A DNA stretch of 64,000 nucleotides. Source: Thermosulfuriphilus ammonigenes. GTDB lineage: Bacteria > Desulfobacterota > Thermodesulfobacteria > Thermodesulfobacteriales > ST65. Every line of letters starts with the position of its first letter. Positions within the stretch are counted from its first letter, which is position 1. Of this stretch, positions 55,587 through 64,000 are shown piece after piece. The notes beneath the pieces were generated by a model that did no database searches, was not told the origin of the DNA, and saw nothing but the letters and a program-made list of their open reading frames with translations. A program made the position numbers and the translations under genes. Where the stretch lies: assembly GCF_011207455.1 (NCBI RefSeq), contig NZ_CP048877.1, forward strand, positions 364,576 to 428,575. Direction: 5' to 3'.

Positions 55587-57086
55587 ATGACATCTGGCCT
55601 GCCGCTCTTTCCCCTGTATCTGGTTGACTTTATTGGGGCCCTGATAATGATGTTTTTTGCCTTCTGGACTTCCGTCTACAGCTGGCGCCTGGTAAGGAAG
55701 GATCCTACGGATATCCTCTGGCGTTATCTCTTCTGGCTCTCCATGGCCCTGGTGGGTCTGTCTATCTCGCGGGCCGCAGGTCACGCCGCCCGTTTTATTC
55801 TTCTTTCTATGGAGCTTCACGGAATCTGGCTAAAGATAGCCCCTTATACCGGGGCCCTTAACACCATCTTCTTCATCGCTGTGGCCGTATCCACCTTTTA
55901 CTACCAAAACATCCGTCAAGCCGTGGAAAGGCTCCGGCGATTTAACATGGAGCTGGAAAGAAGAATCGAAGAACGCACCCAGGAACTCCTCCTCTCAGAG
56001 CAAAAGTTCCACCGACTTTTTGAGAACAGCAAAGACATGATTTACTTCTGCAACGAATACGGCCACATAACCGACATCAATCCGGCCGGGGCAGCCATGT
56101 TAGGCTACGAGGAAGAAGAACTGGTAAACACCCCCCTTTGGCGGGTTATCGCCAAGGCTGAAGATTGGGAGATCTACTACACCCAGCTATGCCAGCTAGG
56201 ACACATCACCGACTTTGAGACCCAGCTTTTAAGAAAGGATGGTTCCATCTGCCACGTGCTGATCTCCGCCAGTGCCATAAAGGATAAAAAAGGAAACCTG
56301 GTAGGGTGCGAGGGTATCGCCAAGGACATGACCAGATTCCGGGAAATGACCCAGCAGCTCATCCAGTCAGAGAAGCTGGCCTCCATCGGTCAGCTGGCAG
56401 CCGGAGTGGCCCATGAAATAAATACGCCTTTAGGGATTATCCTGGGTTACACCCAGATCTTGGAGGAAGATCTGGAAGAAAATCCAGAGGCCCGCGAGTA
56501 TCTTGGAATCATCGAACGCCAGACCAAAATCTGTCGGCGCATCGTGGGCGACCTTCTCCGCTTTGCTCGCATGGGGAAAAGTGGTGAAGGGGAGGTTGAT
56601 ATCAACCTCTGCGTGCAGGAGGTGGCCTCCATCCTCTCTCACAGCCTGAGCATTGAGCAAATCTCTCTTGAGCTCAAATTGGCCCCCGACCTTCCCCGGA
56701 TAAGGGGAGACCAGGAAAAGATCCGGCAGGTATTAGTCAATCTGGTAACCAACGCCTTCCAGGCCATTGGTCACAACGGTCGCATCGAGATTGAGACTAC
56801 CTACCACCCCCAGGAAGAAGAGATTCTCATTACTGTGGCCGATACCGGGCCAGGAATCCCGCCAGAGATAATAGACAAGATTTTTGACCCTTTCTTCACC
56901 ACTAAGGAGGTGGGACAGGGTACCGGGCTGGGGCTCTCGGTGAGCTTCGGAATTATCAAGGATCACGGGGGAAAAATCAAAGTGGAAAGCCCTCCGGCGG
57001 ACAAGGAGCTCAAAAAGAGAGGGATCCGGACTGTTTTTTACATTCGCCTGCCTGTCCACCGGAGGGGGGAGACTAACCCACCCTGA
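55587..57086 (+). CDS. Membrane PAS histidine kinase
   Basis: A 499-residue sensor kinase. Three hydrophobic segments (about 10-32, 45-62 and 88-105) form an uncharacterised membrane sensor with a [10 protein letters not shown] loop. A coiled coil ([12 protein letters not shown]) leads to a PAS domain (about 140-250). HisKA has the phospho-accepting H276 in [10 protein letters not shown]. The ATPase has [19 protein letters not shown] and [13 protein letters not shown]. It is co-transcribed with the small membrane protein. The sigma-54 response regulator on the other strand is its most likely partner. Its 3' end overlaps the convergent CheY-like gene by 14 nt. Confidence 0.92.
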   Translation: MTSGLPLFPLYLVDFIGALIMMFFAFWTSVYSWRLVRKDPTDILWRYLFWLSMALVGLSISRAAGHAARFILLSMELHGIWLKIAPYTGALNTIFFIAVAVSTFYYQNIRQAVERLRRFNMELERRIEERTQELLLSEQKFHRLFENSKDMIYFCNEYGHITDINPAGAAMLGYEEEELVNTPLWRVIAKAEDWEIYYTQLCQLGHITDFETQLLRKDGSICHVLISASAIKDKKGNLVGCEGIAKDMTRFREMTQQLIQSEKLASIGQLAAGVAHEINTPLGIILGYTQILEEDLEENPEAREYLGIIERQTKICRRIVGDLLRFARMGKSGEGEVDINLCVQEVASILSHSLSIEQISLELKLAPDLPRIRGDQEKIRQVLVNLVTNAFQAIGHNGRIEIETTYHPQEEEILITVADTGPGIPPEIIDKIFDPFFTTKEVGQGTGLGLSVSFGIIKDHGGKIKVESPPADKELKKRGIRTVFYIRLPVHRRGETNPP

Positions 57087-57456
57087 TCTCCGCCTTGCCT
57101 CCCTTGAGGACCTGGGCCACCTTGGTCTCCAGCTCATTTTTATCTATGGGCTTAAGGCAGTACTCACTGGCTCCCAGACTGAGCGACTCCCGGGCGGATT
57201 CCACCGTTGGATAACCGGTGAGCATGATGACTTTGATCTGGGGCTGATACTCTTTAAGCTTCCTCAAGACCTCAACCCCACTCATCTTCTGGAGTTTGAT
57301 GTCCAGGATGGCCAGATCAAGCTGGTTGTCCTTGGCAAAGGAGATGGCCTCATCCTCATCGGTGAAGCCAAAGATTTGGTGTCCTTTGCGTTCTAAAATT
57401 TTTTTAAGCATAACTACTGCGTCTTCGACATCATCTAGTACGAGGATTTTGGCCAT
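57073..57456 (-). CDS. CheY-like single-domain response regulator
   Basis: A 127-residue receiver domain without output domain. Acidic residues in VLDDVEDAV, phospho-acceptor Asp in LAILDIKLQKM, the Thr in VIMLTGYPTVE, and the Lys in CLKPID are present. It lies 11 nt after a histidine-kinase gene on the same strand, suggesting a phosphorelay pair. Targets are unknown. Confidence 0.9.
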   Translation of the reverse strand: MAKILVLDDVEDAVVMLKKILERKGHQIFGFTDEDEAISFAKDNQLDLAILDIKLQKMSGVEVLRKLKEYQPQIKVIMLTGYPTVESARESLSLGASEYCLKPIDKNELETKVAQVLKGGKAEIRVG

Positions 57457-57467
57457 GGCGTCCCTCC

Positions 57468-58568
57468 TTAGCTGTGCTTTTGCTCCATCCTTACGGAGGC
57501 TTTGGCCGGAAAGCGGATGATAAAGACCGTGCCTTGCCCCGCCGGCCCCCAGTGGGGATCCCTTATGGGAGATTGGACCTCAATGGTTGCCCCATGCTCC
57601 CTAAGGATGGAATCGACGATAAAGAGCCCCAAACCTGTCCCCCCTTCTTTGCAGGAGAAGAAGGGTCGGAAAAGATAGCCTTTTTTGTCTTCCGGAATAC
57701 CGCTCCCTGTATCGGCCACGGCCAATGTCACCTGATTCTCTTGATTTTCCGTGGTCAGGATGATCTCCCCTCCCTTGCCGATGGCCTCCTGGGCATTGGT
57801 GAGAAGATTAATCAGGGCCTCCCTTAACCTCTCCGGGCTACCCCATATTTTCTGCAAATTCTTGGCCAACCTGCTAACCAGACGAATTCCCCGGGCCCGA
57901 AAACTCTCTTTCATAAGTTCAAGGGTCTCTTCCACCACTTGATTGAGGTCTGTCTCCTGAAAGCCTTCCTCATGGGGACGGGCCAGAGAAAGGAGACGAT
58001 GGGTGAGCTCCCGACAGTGACGGAGCTGGGTCTCGATGACCTGAAGCATCTTTCGGGCCTCCGGATCTTTGGCCAGGTCCTCCTCCAGCATCTGAACATA
58101 CCCCAGAATAATCCCCAAAGGAGTATTAAGATCATGGACCATAGCCATGGCCAGAAGACCCATGGTGGCCAGCTTCTCCAGCTGGGCCAGACGTTGACAA
58201 TCGATATCGGGGACGGAAAGATCCCTCACCAGCAAGACCACCCTCTCTGAAAGACAAAGAGCCCGTATAGCCACCAAACGCTCCTGCCCACCAGGGGGAG
58301 CAAAGGTGGTCTTGAAGTCCTTAAGCTCTCTGCTCTTAAGGAGGAGCTCTTTGAATTCCTCAAAGGCCCTCTTATCCCGGAAAAATTCCCCCAGGGAGCG
58401 CCCCACCGGCTCCGGGCTTCCTTCGGCCCAGGCAAGGGCCGAAGGGTTAAGCCACTCCACCCGAAGCTGGAGGTCAAGTATAAAGGCGGCCTCAGGAAGA
58501 ATATTTAAAACCGCCTTTATGGTATCCAGGCAATTGTTTGATCTGCGAAGTTGAGAGGAAAGCACCAT
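57468..58568 (-). CDS. Cytoplasmic PAS histidine kinase
   Basis: A 366-residue kinase without membrane segments. A PAS domain (about 18-118) has ILPEAAFILDLQLRVEWLNPSA. HisKA has H145 in AMVHDLNTPLG, with Asp replacing the common Glu after the His. The ATPase carries LINLLTNAQEAI, DTGSGIPED and GGTGLGLFIVDSIL. It is followed by a CheY-like regulator 11 nt away. The ATG has no ribosome site, and a TTGACA at 58604-58599 lies 30 nt before it, so the message may have almost no leader. Confidence 0.9.
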   Translation of the reverse strand: MVLSSQLRRSNNCLDTIKAVLNILPEAAFILDLQLRVEWLNPSALAWAEGSPEPVGRSLGEFFRDKRAFEEFKELLLKSRELKDFKTTFAPPGGQERLVAIRALCLSERVVLLVRDLSVPDIDCQRLAQLEKLATMGLLAMAMVHDLNTPLGIILGYVQMLEEDLAKDPEARKMLQVIETQLRHCRELTHRLLSLARPHEEGFQETDLNQVVEETLELMKESFRARGIRLVSRLAKNLQKIWGSPERLREALINLLTNAQEAIGKGGEIILTTENQENQVTLAVADTGSGIPEDKKGYLFRPFFSCKEGGTGLGLFIVDSILREHGATIEVQSPIRDPHWGPAGQGTVFIIRFPAKASVRMEQKHS

Positions 58569-58680
58569 TTTTCACTTTAATCATTGAAAAACGATCAATG
58601 TCAATCCAAATTAGATGGTCAATTTGGGGTTAAAATTACTCCTTGTTGACCTGCCTTAAGCCTTGTTGTTGAATAGATTT

Positions 58681-59685
58681 ATGCTGCACCGCCTGGCCCC
58701 CTTCTGGATCTCCTTAGTCCTTATCCTTTCTGCCTGTGCCACCGTCACCGGACCCCCCGTAAGCGAAAAAGAACGTTACCAGGCCAAAGTAGCCATTCTT
58801 ACCTATAAGTGGCGAGATTACCTCCGCTGCCAGCGCCGGGTAGGCGACGTCCTTTATCGGCTTCTTCTGGCTATAGACGACGGCCGAAAGGAATATCCCT
58901 ATCTGGGGGTCAAAACCATAAACCTGGCCAGGCTCACCCCGGAGGAAAAAGAGGCCCTTTCCCAGGTTGAGGGAGCCAGCCTGCCGGATGAGGGCTATCT
59001 GGTCACCTATGCTAGCCCTTATTACCGGAAGACAGGCCTTAAGCCACCGGCCGTTATCTCCCCTCAGGCCTCAAGGCTTCGCCTCTCCAGAGGCCCCCTT
59101 AAGATACAGCTGATCGATGGTCAAGAACTGGACATCCGCCCCCAGATGATCCGCACCAGGCCGGCCGACTTTAAAGTGGTTGACAGTGAGGAGATAAACG
59201 CCTGGGCCACCCCGGAGTACGTCATCTATGTGACCACGGCCTTGTGTCGCCTCCTTCCAGAAGATGACCAGCTGGCGGCGGTGGTGGGCCATGAGCTGGC
59301 CCACCTTAAACGCGGCCACATCGCCAAACGGCAAGGGTTGGTCACCTTAAGGGATCTATTTGGTCTGGTGTTGGGTTCCCTGGGAGGGGCCACAGCCCAT
59401 GATATCTACCAGGTAGGAACCAACTTCGCCCTTCTTAAATTCAGCCGAGATCAGGAAAGAGAGGCGGATTTCTTTGGCCTTTATTATGCCTACAAGGCGG
59501 GATTCAACCTTGAAAAGGCCGCCGAAACCTGGCTCTATTTGGGAGCCGTCTTACCCCGGACGGATCAGCCCAGCCTTCTCCTCACCCATCCGGTCACTGA
59601 GGAGAGACTGGCCCGGATACGTAAAATTGTTGCCTTGATCAAACAGGGAAAAAGCTTTGAAGACTTCATCCACTCCGAACAATAG
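58681..59685 (+). CDS. M48-family metallopeptidase lipoprotein
   Basis: A 334-residue predicted lipoprotein peptidase. MLHRLAPFWISLVLILSAC ends in the lipobox LSAC. The zinc motif is VVGHELAHLKRGH (HExxH), with the third ligand Glu in DQEREADFFGLYY. VNAWATPEYVIYVT (here INAWATP) precedes it, as in BepA/Oma1 relatives. It may process outer-membrane or periplasmic proteins. In-frame TTGs lie at 58663-58669. The ATG at 58681 begins the signal peptide and sits about 7 nt after a candidate -10 (TTGAAT, 58669-58674) without any Shine-Dalgarno sequence. Confidence 0.87.
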   Translation: MLHRLAPFWISLVLILSACATVTGPPVSEKERYQAKVAILTYKWRDYLRCQRRVGDVLYRLLLAIDDGRKEYPYLGVKTINLARLTPEEKEALSQVEGASLPDEGYLVTYASPYYRKTGLKPPAVISPQASRLRLSRGPLKIQLIDGQELDIRPQMIRTRPADFKVVDSEEINAWATPEYVIYVTTALCRLLPEDDQLAAVVGHELAHLKRGHIAKRQGLVTLRDLFGLVLGSLGGATAHDIYQVGTNFALLKFSRDQEREADFFGLYYAYKAGFNLEKAAETWLYLGAVLPRTDQPSLLLTHPVTEERLARIRKIVALIKQGKSFEDFIHSEQ

Positions 59686-59701
59686 GCCAACCACCCACTA
59701 T

Positions 59702-61441
59702 ATGCGGCGGATATGGCAGCTGGCCCGTCCTTACTGGTGGCTGGTCTCTCTGGCCATTGTCTTCAGTTTTGTGGCCTCCTCCCTTCAGGGGGCTATTGCA
59801 TGGCTGGTCAAGCCAGCCATGGACAAAGTCCTGCTGGCCCGTAACTACCAATACCTGGCCCTCCTTCCCGTAGGGGTAATAGCCCTTATCTTTTTGCGTT
59901 CCGGGGCGGCCTTTGTCCAGTCCTACTGCATGAGGGTGGCCAGCCTCCGTCTTGTTCGCGATGTCCGCAACCTTCTCTATCACCACCTCATCCGCCTGCC
60001 GGTGGGCTACTTCCAAAAGGAGACCTCTGGAAGAATCGTCTCTCGTCTGGTAACCGATGTCTCCCTTATCGAGACAAGCCTGGGAACCATATTTCAGACC
60101 ACCATGATCGAAGGGGCCACGGTGATCACCCTGGCGGCGGTGGCCCTGTGGCGCCGCTGGGACCTGGCCCTGCTTTCCTTTATTGTTTTGCCCCTGGTGG
60201 GCTACATGGCCCGGCGACTTGGAGTGCGTATCCATCGCCGTCGCCATCGCGCCCAGGAGAAAATCGCCGATGTCACCCATCGAATCTCGGAGGCCATCCA
60301 AGGGCTAAAGGTGATCAAGGTCTTCGGTCAGGAGAGTCAGCGGGAGAGGATCTTCTCCCAGGAGAATAAGCGTTTTTACCGGGAGATGGTCCGACTGACC
60401 AGGCTCAAGGAGGGGACAAGGATCCTGGCCGATGGTCTTACGGGGCTGGGGGTGGCCTTAGTTCTCTGGTACGGAGGCAGCCTGGTGGTCAGAGGGGTTA
60501 TTACTTCTGGAGACTTCTTCTCCATTCTTACTGCCCTCTTCATGGTCTTTACCCCGGTCAAACGCCTGGCTCGCTCTTACACCAACATCCAGGAGATTCG
60601 GGCGGCCATAGACCGGGTGGATCAACTCCTTTACCTGCCGGAGGAAAAAAGCGGCCAGCACCCCATTGACTCCTTCCGCCGGGAGATTCGCTTTGAAAAG
60701 GTTTCCTTCGCCTATCCAGGTAGCTCCGAACCGGTTTTGAAGGAAGTCGATCTGGTCATAGGTCAGGGAGAGGTGGTAGCCATTGTCGGACCTAGTGGGG
60801 CCGGGAAATCCACCCTGGTGGACCTTATCCCCCGCTTTTTTGATCCTACCTCCGGGCGAATCCTTATTGACGGCCTTGACTTACGTGAGCTTGATCTCCG
60901 GGATCTCCGAAACCTTATGGCCATCGTCTCTCAAGACGTTATCCTCTTTAACGATACCGTGGCCGAAAATATCGCCTTTGGTCGGCCGGAGGCCTCCCTG
61001 GAGGAGATAATAGAGGCGGCCAAGATGGCTTACGCCCACGAGTTTATAGAAAACCTGCCCCAAGGATACCAGACCCTCCTTGGCGAAAGAGGGCTTAACC
61101 TCTCCGGGGGACAGCGTCAGAGAATCGCCATCGCCAGGGCCATCCTCAAGAATCCTCCCATCCTCATCCTGGATGAGGCGACCAGTGCCCTGGATGCTGT
61201 CTCAGAGAGGTTGGTCCAGAAGGCCCTGGAGAAGATGATGATCGGCCGGACAACTATTGTCGTCGCCCACCGGCTCTCCACCATAAAGGGAGCGGATAAA
61301 ATCGTCGTCCTGGACCAGGGGCAGATTATTGCTCAAGGCCGGCATGAGGAACTCTTTCAAAAGAATCCCACTTATCGCCAGCTCTACAGCACCTTCCTTA
61401 ACGAAGAGGAGCGAAGTCAGGTAATCCCCCTTAAAAGATAG
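59702..61441 (+). CDS. MsbA-type ABC exporter
   Basis: A 579-residue full-length half-transporter. Six membrane helices cover about 1-300 (WWLVSLAIVFSFVASSLQGAI first). The nucleotide domain has Walker A GPSGAGKSTLVD, Q-loop VSQDVILFND, signature NLSGGQRQRIAIARA, Walker B LILDEATSALD and H-loop VAHRLST. The pattern is that of MsbA, which flips lipid A core; other lipid-like substrates are possible. I take the ATG at 59702. A TTG at 59657 would overlap the peptidase gene. Confidence 0.9.
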   Translation: MRRIWQLARPYWWLVSLAIVFSFVASSLQGAIAWLVKPAMDKVLLARNYQYLALLPVGVIALIFLRSGAAFVQSYCMRVASLRLVRDVRNLLYHHLIRLPVGYFQKETSGRIVSRLVTDVSLIETSLGTIFQTTMIEGATVITLAAVALWRRWDLALLSFIVLPLVGYMARRLGVRIHRRRHRAQEKIADVTHRISEAIQGLKVIKVFGQESQRERIFSQENKRFYREMVRLTRLKEGTRILADGLTGLGVALVLWYGGSLVVRGVITSGDFFSILTALFMVFTPVKRLARSYTNIQEIRAAIDRVDQLLYLPEEKSGQHPIDSFRREIRFEKVSFAYPGSSEPVLKEVDLVIGQGEVVAIVGPSGAGKSTLVDLIPRFFDPTSGRILIDGLDLRELDLRDLRNLMAIVSQDVILFNDTVAENIAFGRPEASLEEIIEAAKMAYAHEFIENLPQGYQTLLGERGLNLSGGQRQRIAIARAILKNPPILILDEATSALDAVSERLVQKALEKMMIGRTTIVVAHRLSTIKGADKIVVLDQGQIIAQGRHEELFQKNPTYRQLYSTFLNEEERSQVIPLKR

Positions 61442-61504
61442 CCCGGTAGACTACTCCGCCCTAAAGAGCTATCCTGCTTTCAGCCATAAGGAAGGAGAGG
61501 GACT

Positions 61505-63205
61505 ATGAAGAAGATCGTCAAGATCGGAGCCGGGCTGTTGGTCCTGCTGGCCCTGATCTTTGTGGGGCTTTCGGTTTTTGTCCGCTTTTACCTTACCCCT
61601 GAGCGTCTTAAAGACTTGATCATCCCTCTGGCCGAAAAGGCCACCGGCCGCCAGATAGGCCTTGACGAGATCAAGGTAGGGCTATTTAGCGGCATCCAGA
61701 TAAAGGGCTTTCGCCTCAAGGAGGCCGATGGCCAGAAGGATTTTGTCCGGATAAGGGAGTTTGTCCTCCGCTATCACCTCCTTCCCCTCCTCCAGAAAAA
61801 ACTGGTTATTGGCGAGGTGCGTCTGGTTGAGCCCCAGGTGAGGCTTGTTCGGGATAAAAAGGGCCATTTTAATTTTGAAACCCTGGCCTTTCTCAAGGAG
61901 GCCCCCCAGGAAGGCAAAAAGGCGGAGAAGGCCAGAGAAAAAGCGGCCGGTCTTCCCCTGGCCCTGGTGGTTGACCGCATAAAGGTAGAGTCCGCCCAGG
62001 TCTTTTTGGTAGACCAGATGAATGAGCTGCCCACCGCCCGCGGCCAGGCCGATATCAACATAGCCCTTAGTCTTGGCCAGGATCCCTCCAGCATCAAATA
62101 TGAGGGAGACTATTCCTTCCTCCTTAACTTACGCTACGGAGAGCTAACCCCCACAATAAAGGGGCAGGGGCAGTTTAATCAGCAGAGGCTTGACTATCAG
62201 GCCAAGGTCAACCTGGCCCAAGAGGAAGTAGACCTTAAGGGATGGGTCAAAGACTATCTTGCCCCCTCCCCTACTTTCCGCCTTGACTTAAGTAGCCAGA
62301 CCCTCAATCTTGACCATCTTCTGGCGGCCGCGGCCCTGGTCCCCAAATCATCTCCGAAAGGGAAAAGGAGTGGCCCAGGGGCCGCCCCGGATAGGAAAGA
62401 AGCCTTTCCCGACATTCAGGCCTCCGGCCAGGTGGAAATAGCTCGTCTTCTTTACCAGAAGCTGGCCCTGGAAGATTTCAGGGCCAGCTGGCACCTCAAG
62501 GGGGGAGCCCTCAAGGTTCGGGATTTCTCGGCCAAGATGGCCCAGGGGCTTATTCAAGGAGGGATTCAGCTTGACCTAAATGACCCCCGGCTAGGCTATA
62601 AGGGAGAGATCGATGTCTCCGACCTTAAGCTGGGGGATTTTATCTCCCAGGCCCTGGCCATTCCCAGCCCTCCTATCACAGGGCTATTTCGCTCCCGTCT
62701 TGTCTTCTCTGGCCGAGGAACAGAATGGGCTTCCATCAAAAGAAGCCTTTCGGCCGACGGAGACTACGGCCTTCTCCACGGGGCCTTCAAAGAGAGCCTG
62801 GTCACCCTGGCCATCTCCCAGGCCCTGGGGCTTGAAGATCTGAGAACCCTTTCCTTTAGAGAAATAAAGGGAAATGTCAGAATCCGCCGGGGCCGGGTAG
62901 AGACCGAGGCCCTGCTTACCAGCGACTATCTTTCGCTAAAGGCCAAAGGATTTATCGGCCTTGACGGAAGCCTCGACCTGCCCCTTAAGATCAAACTCTT
63001 TGCCCCTCTGGCCGAGAAGTTCGCCCGCCGCCTCCCTGGGGGAAAATATCTCCTTAACGAAAGAGGAGAGGCCGAGCTTGATCTCTACCTCAAAGGTTCT
63101 CTGTCTGGCCCCAGGGTGTCTCTTAACACCAGGGCCATAGAGAAAAAACTAAAAAAGGAGCTTCCCCAGAGGCTCTTCCAGAAACTCGGGATTCCCTGGC
63201 GTTAG
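61505..63205 (+). CDS. AsmA-family envelope protein
   Basis: A 566-residue protein anchored by one N-terminal membrane helix (GAGLLVLLALIFVGLSVFV), with the rest periplasmic. YLTPERLKDLIIPLAEKATGRQIGLDEIKVGLFSGIQIKG is the AsmA/DUF748 start, and ALGLEDLRTLSFREIKGNVRIRRGRV the C-terminal AsmA module. Beta-rich repeats in between fit the bridge-like (VPS13/TamB-related) lipid-transport fold. AAGGAGAGG precedes the ATG. It follows the MsbA-like gene by 63 nt, so an envelope-lipid role is plausible. Confidence 0.87.
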   Translation: MKKIVKIGAGLLVLLALIFVGLSVFVRFYLTPERLKDLIIPLAEKATGRQIGLDEIKVGLFSGIQIKGFRLKEADGQKDFVRIREFVLRYHLLPLLQKKLVIGEVRLVEPQVRLVRDKKGHFNFETLAFLKEAPQEGKKAEKAREKAAGLPLALVVDRIKVESAQVFLVDQMNELPTARGQADINIALSLGQDPSSIKYEGDYSFLLNLRYGELTPTIKGQGQFNQQRLDYQAKVNLAQEEVDLKGWVKDYLAPSPTFRLDLSSQTLNLDHLLAAAALVPKSSPKGKRSGPGAAPDRKEAFPDIQASGQVEIARLLYQKLALEDFRASWHLKGGALKVRDFSAKMAQGLIQGGIQLDLNDPRLGYKGEIDVSDLKLGDFISQALAIPSPPITGLFRSRLVFSGRGTEWASIKRSLSADGDYGLLHGAFKESLVTLAISQALGLEDLRTLSFREIKGNVRIRRGRVETEALLTSDYLSLKAKGFIGLDGSLDLPLKIKLFAPLAEKFARRLPGGKYLLNERGEAELDLYLKGSLSGPRVSLNTRAIEKKLKKELPQRLFQKLGIPWR

Positions 63206-64000
63206 CCCTCGACCTTCGATCCCGGCCCGGGGGAAGGCCTCTTCCCCACAAGGTCGTTAAGGATCAGATAACAACAGGGAACCAGCACCAGGGTAATGGC
63301 CGTGGCCACCAGGACTCCAAAGCCCAGGCTGATGGCCATGGGGATCAAAACCCTGGCCTGGATGCTCTTTTCAAAGATCATGGGCATAAGGCCGGCAAAG
63401 GTGGTCAGAGTGGTGAGGACCACGGGGCGAAAGCGGTCCGAAGAGGCCTTGACCACTGCCGCAAGGGCCTCCTCTCCCTTTTGCCGATACCAGCGGATCC
63501 GGTCAAGGAGCACCAGGGCATCGTTAACCACCACTCCCGATAGCCCCACAATCCCAAACATGCTGAGAATAGAGAGGTTGTAGCCCATAATGATGTGCCC
63601 CAAAAAGGCCCCCACGATCCCAAAGGGAATGGCCACCATGATGATAAAGGGCTGTAGATAGGACTTAAGGGGCACTGCCAGAAGAACATAAATAAGAAGT
63701 AGGGCCAACAGGAGCCCCCTGATGACCTCCAGGGTTGACTCGGCCTCTTCTTTACCCTCCCCTTCGAGAGAATAAATCAACCCCGGATGTTCTCTCTTTA
63801 GGCGAGGAAGATAATCTTGCAGGAGGTGATCCCTCAGTTCTTTGGCGTTGGTCACCTTTTCGTCTATTTCGGCCTGAACGTAGATCACCCGCCGGCGGTC
63901 GAGCCGATCAAGCTGGACATAGCTCCGGCTGCGGTCTATCTCGGCCACCTCAGACAGGGGAATCTGGCGACCATCGGCCAGGATGAGGCGCATATTCTGA
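63202..64000 (-). CDS. RND-type efflux transporter, C-terminal part (partial)
   Basis: The open frame runs through the right edge with no stop; the C-terminal 265 or so residues are visible. PLSEVAEIDRSRSYVQLDRLD is the porter-domain DN region. The membrane part carries LLLIYVLLAVPLKSYLQPFIIMVAIPFG, VVVNDALVLLDRI (the TM10 region) and SDRFRPVVLTTLTTFAGLMPMIF, followed by LATAITLVLVPCCYLI-like TM12. These are AcrB/MexB-like features of a proton-driven efflux pump. Its stop overlaps the convergent AsmA gene by 4 nt. The start is outside the window. Confidence 0.92.
   Translation of the reverse strand, partial: QNMRLILADGRQIPLSEVAEIDRSRSYVQLDRLDRRRVIYVQAEIDEKVTNAKELRDHLLQDYLPRLKREHPGLIYSLEGEGKEEAESTLEVIRGLLLALLLIYVLLAVPLKSYLQPFIIMVAIPFGIVGAFLGHIIMGYNLSILSMFGIVGLSGVVVNDALVLLDRIRWYRQKGEEALAAVVKASSDRFRPVVLTTLTTFAGLMPMIFEKSIQARVLIPMAISLGFGVLVATAITLVLVPCCYLILNDLVGKRPSPGPGSKVEG

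Overview
The window looks like chromosome of a thermophilic, anaerobic, motile bacterium, most probably of the Thermodesulfobacteriota/Desulfobacterota type. This is inferred from gene content, since there is no rRNA to place it. The pointers are a tungsten-type aldehyde:ferredoxin oxidoreductase, a Psr/Phs-like molybdopterin enzyme, Rex, DUF362 and DUF4911 proteins, many PAS/GAF two-component genes, and a sigma-28-type promoter in front of a chemoreceptor. Coding is dense, with many 1-30 nt overlaps, and moderately GC-rich. Two AT-rich islands stand out (about 1-430 and 11,090-11,840). I found no rRNA, tRNA, IS element or CRISPR array.

Layout, left to right. 0.4-4.3 kb: a DnaJ-like co-chaperone, a DUF434 protein, a nitroreductase, a lipoprotein and coaBC. 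4.3-8.2 kb: pstC-pstA-pstB and a PhoU-DUF47 fusion, without pstS. 8.2-11.1 kb: an orphan HyuA, a phosphoesterase and a small cysteine protein. 11.1-13.5 kb: a hemerythrin on an AT-rich island and a PilJ-type chemoreceptor with a FliA-like promoter. 13.5-17.1 kb: fetAB-like ABC genes and groES-groEL under a CIRCE element. 17.2-26.5 kb (minus strand): a zinc-knuckle TPR membrane protein, lspA-ileS, an aminotransferase, truA, argC, and rplM-rpsI. 26.7-32.7 kb (plus strand): a tungstopterin module of moeA, AOR, a MoaD-like protein, an E1-like protein and a MoeA-PBP fusion. It is followed by enolase, an IHF-like protein, a HTH protein and a PAS histidine kinase (to 36.7 kb). 36.6-44.1 kb (minus strand): aroK, aroA, aroE, aroD, a PHP hydrolase, a DUF151 nuclease, miaB, tolC and DUF4911. 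44.1-46.9 kb: feoB-feoA-fur. 47-49.8 kb: a DUF362 ferredoxin and a kinase-like protein without an ATPase domain.

49.8-58.6 kb holds the most unusual unit. A TorD-type chaperone is fused in one polypeptide to a molybdopterin bis-PGD oxidoreductase, preceded by rex. The rex upstream region has two tandem near-identical 18-bp palindromes, a Rex-box-like site and a -24/-12-like element. Immediately upstream lies a sigma-54 response regulator, divergent from a small membrane protein and a membrane histidine kinase, and a second kinase/regulator pair follows. My reading is that the sensor system drives the rex-oxidoreductase operon through sigma-54, with Rex adding NADH control. 58.7-64 kb: an M48 lipoprotein peptidase, an MsbA-like exporter, an AsmA-like protein, and the 3' end of an RND transporter that runs off the right edge.

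Function assignments come from recognised motifs and family knowledge. Operon, regulation and transfer statements are inferences from spacing, sequence and composition.
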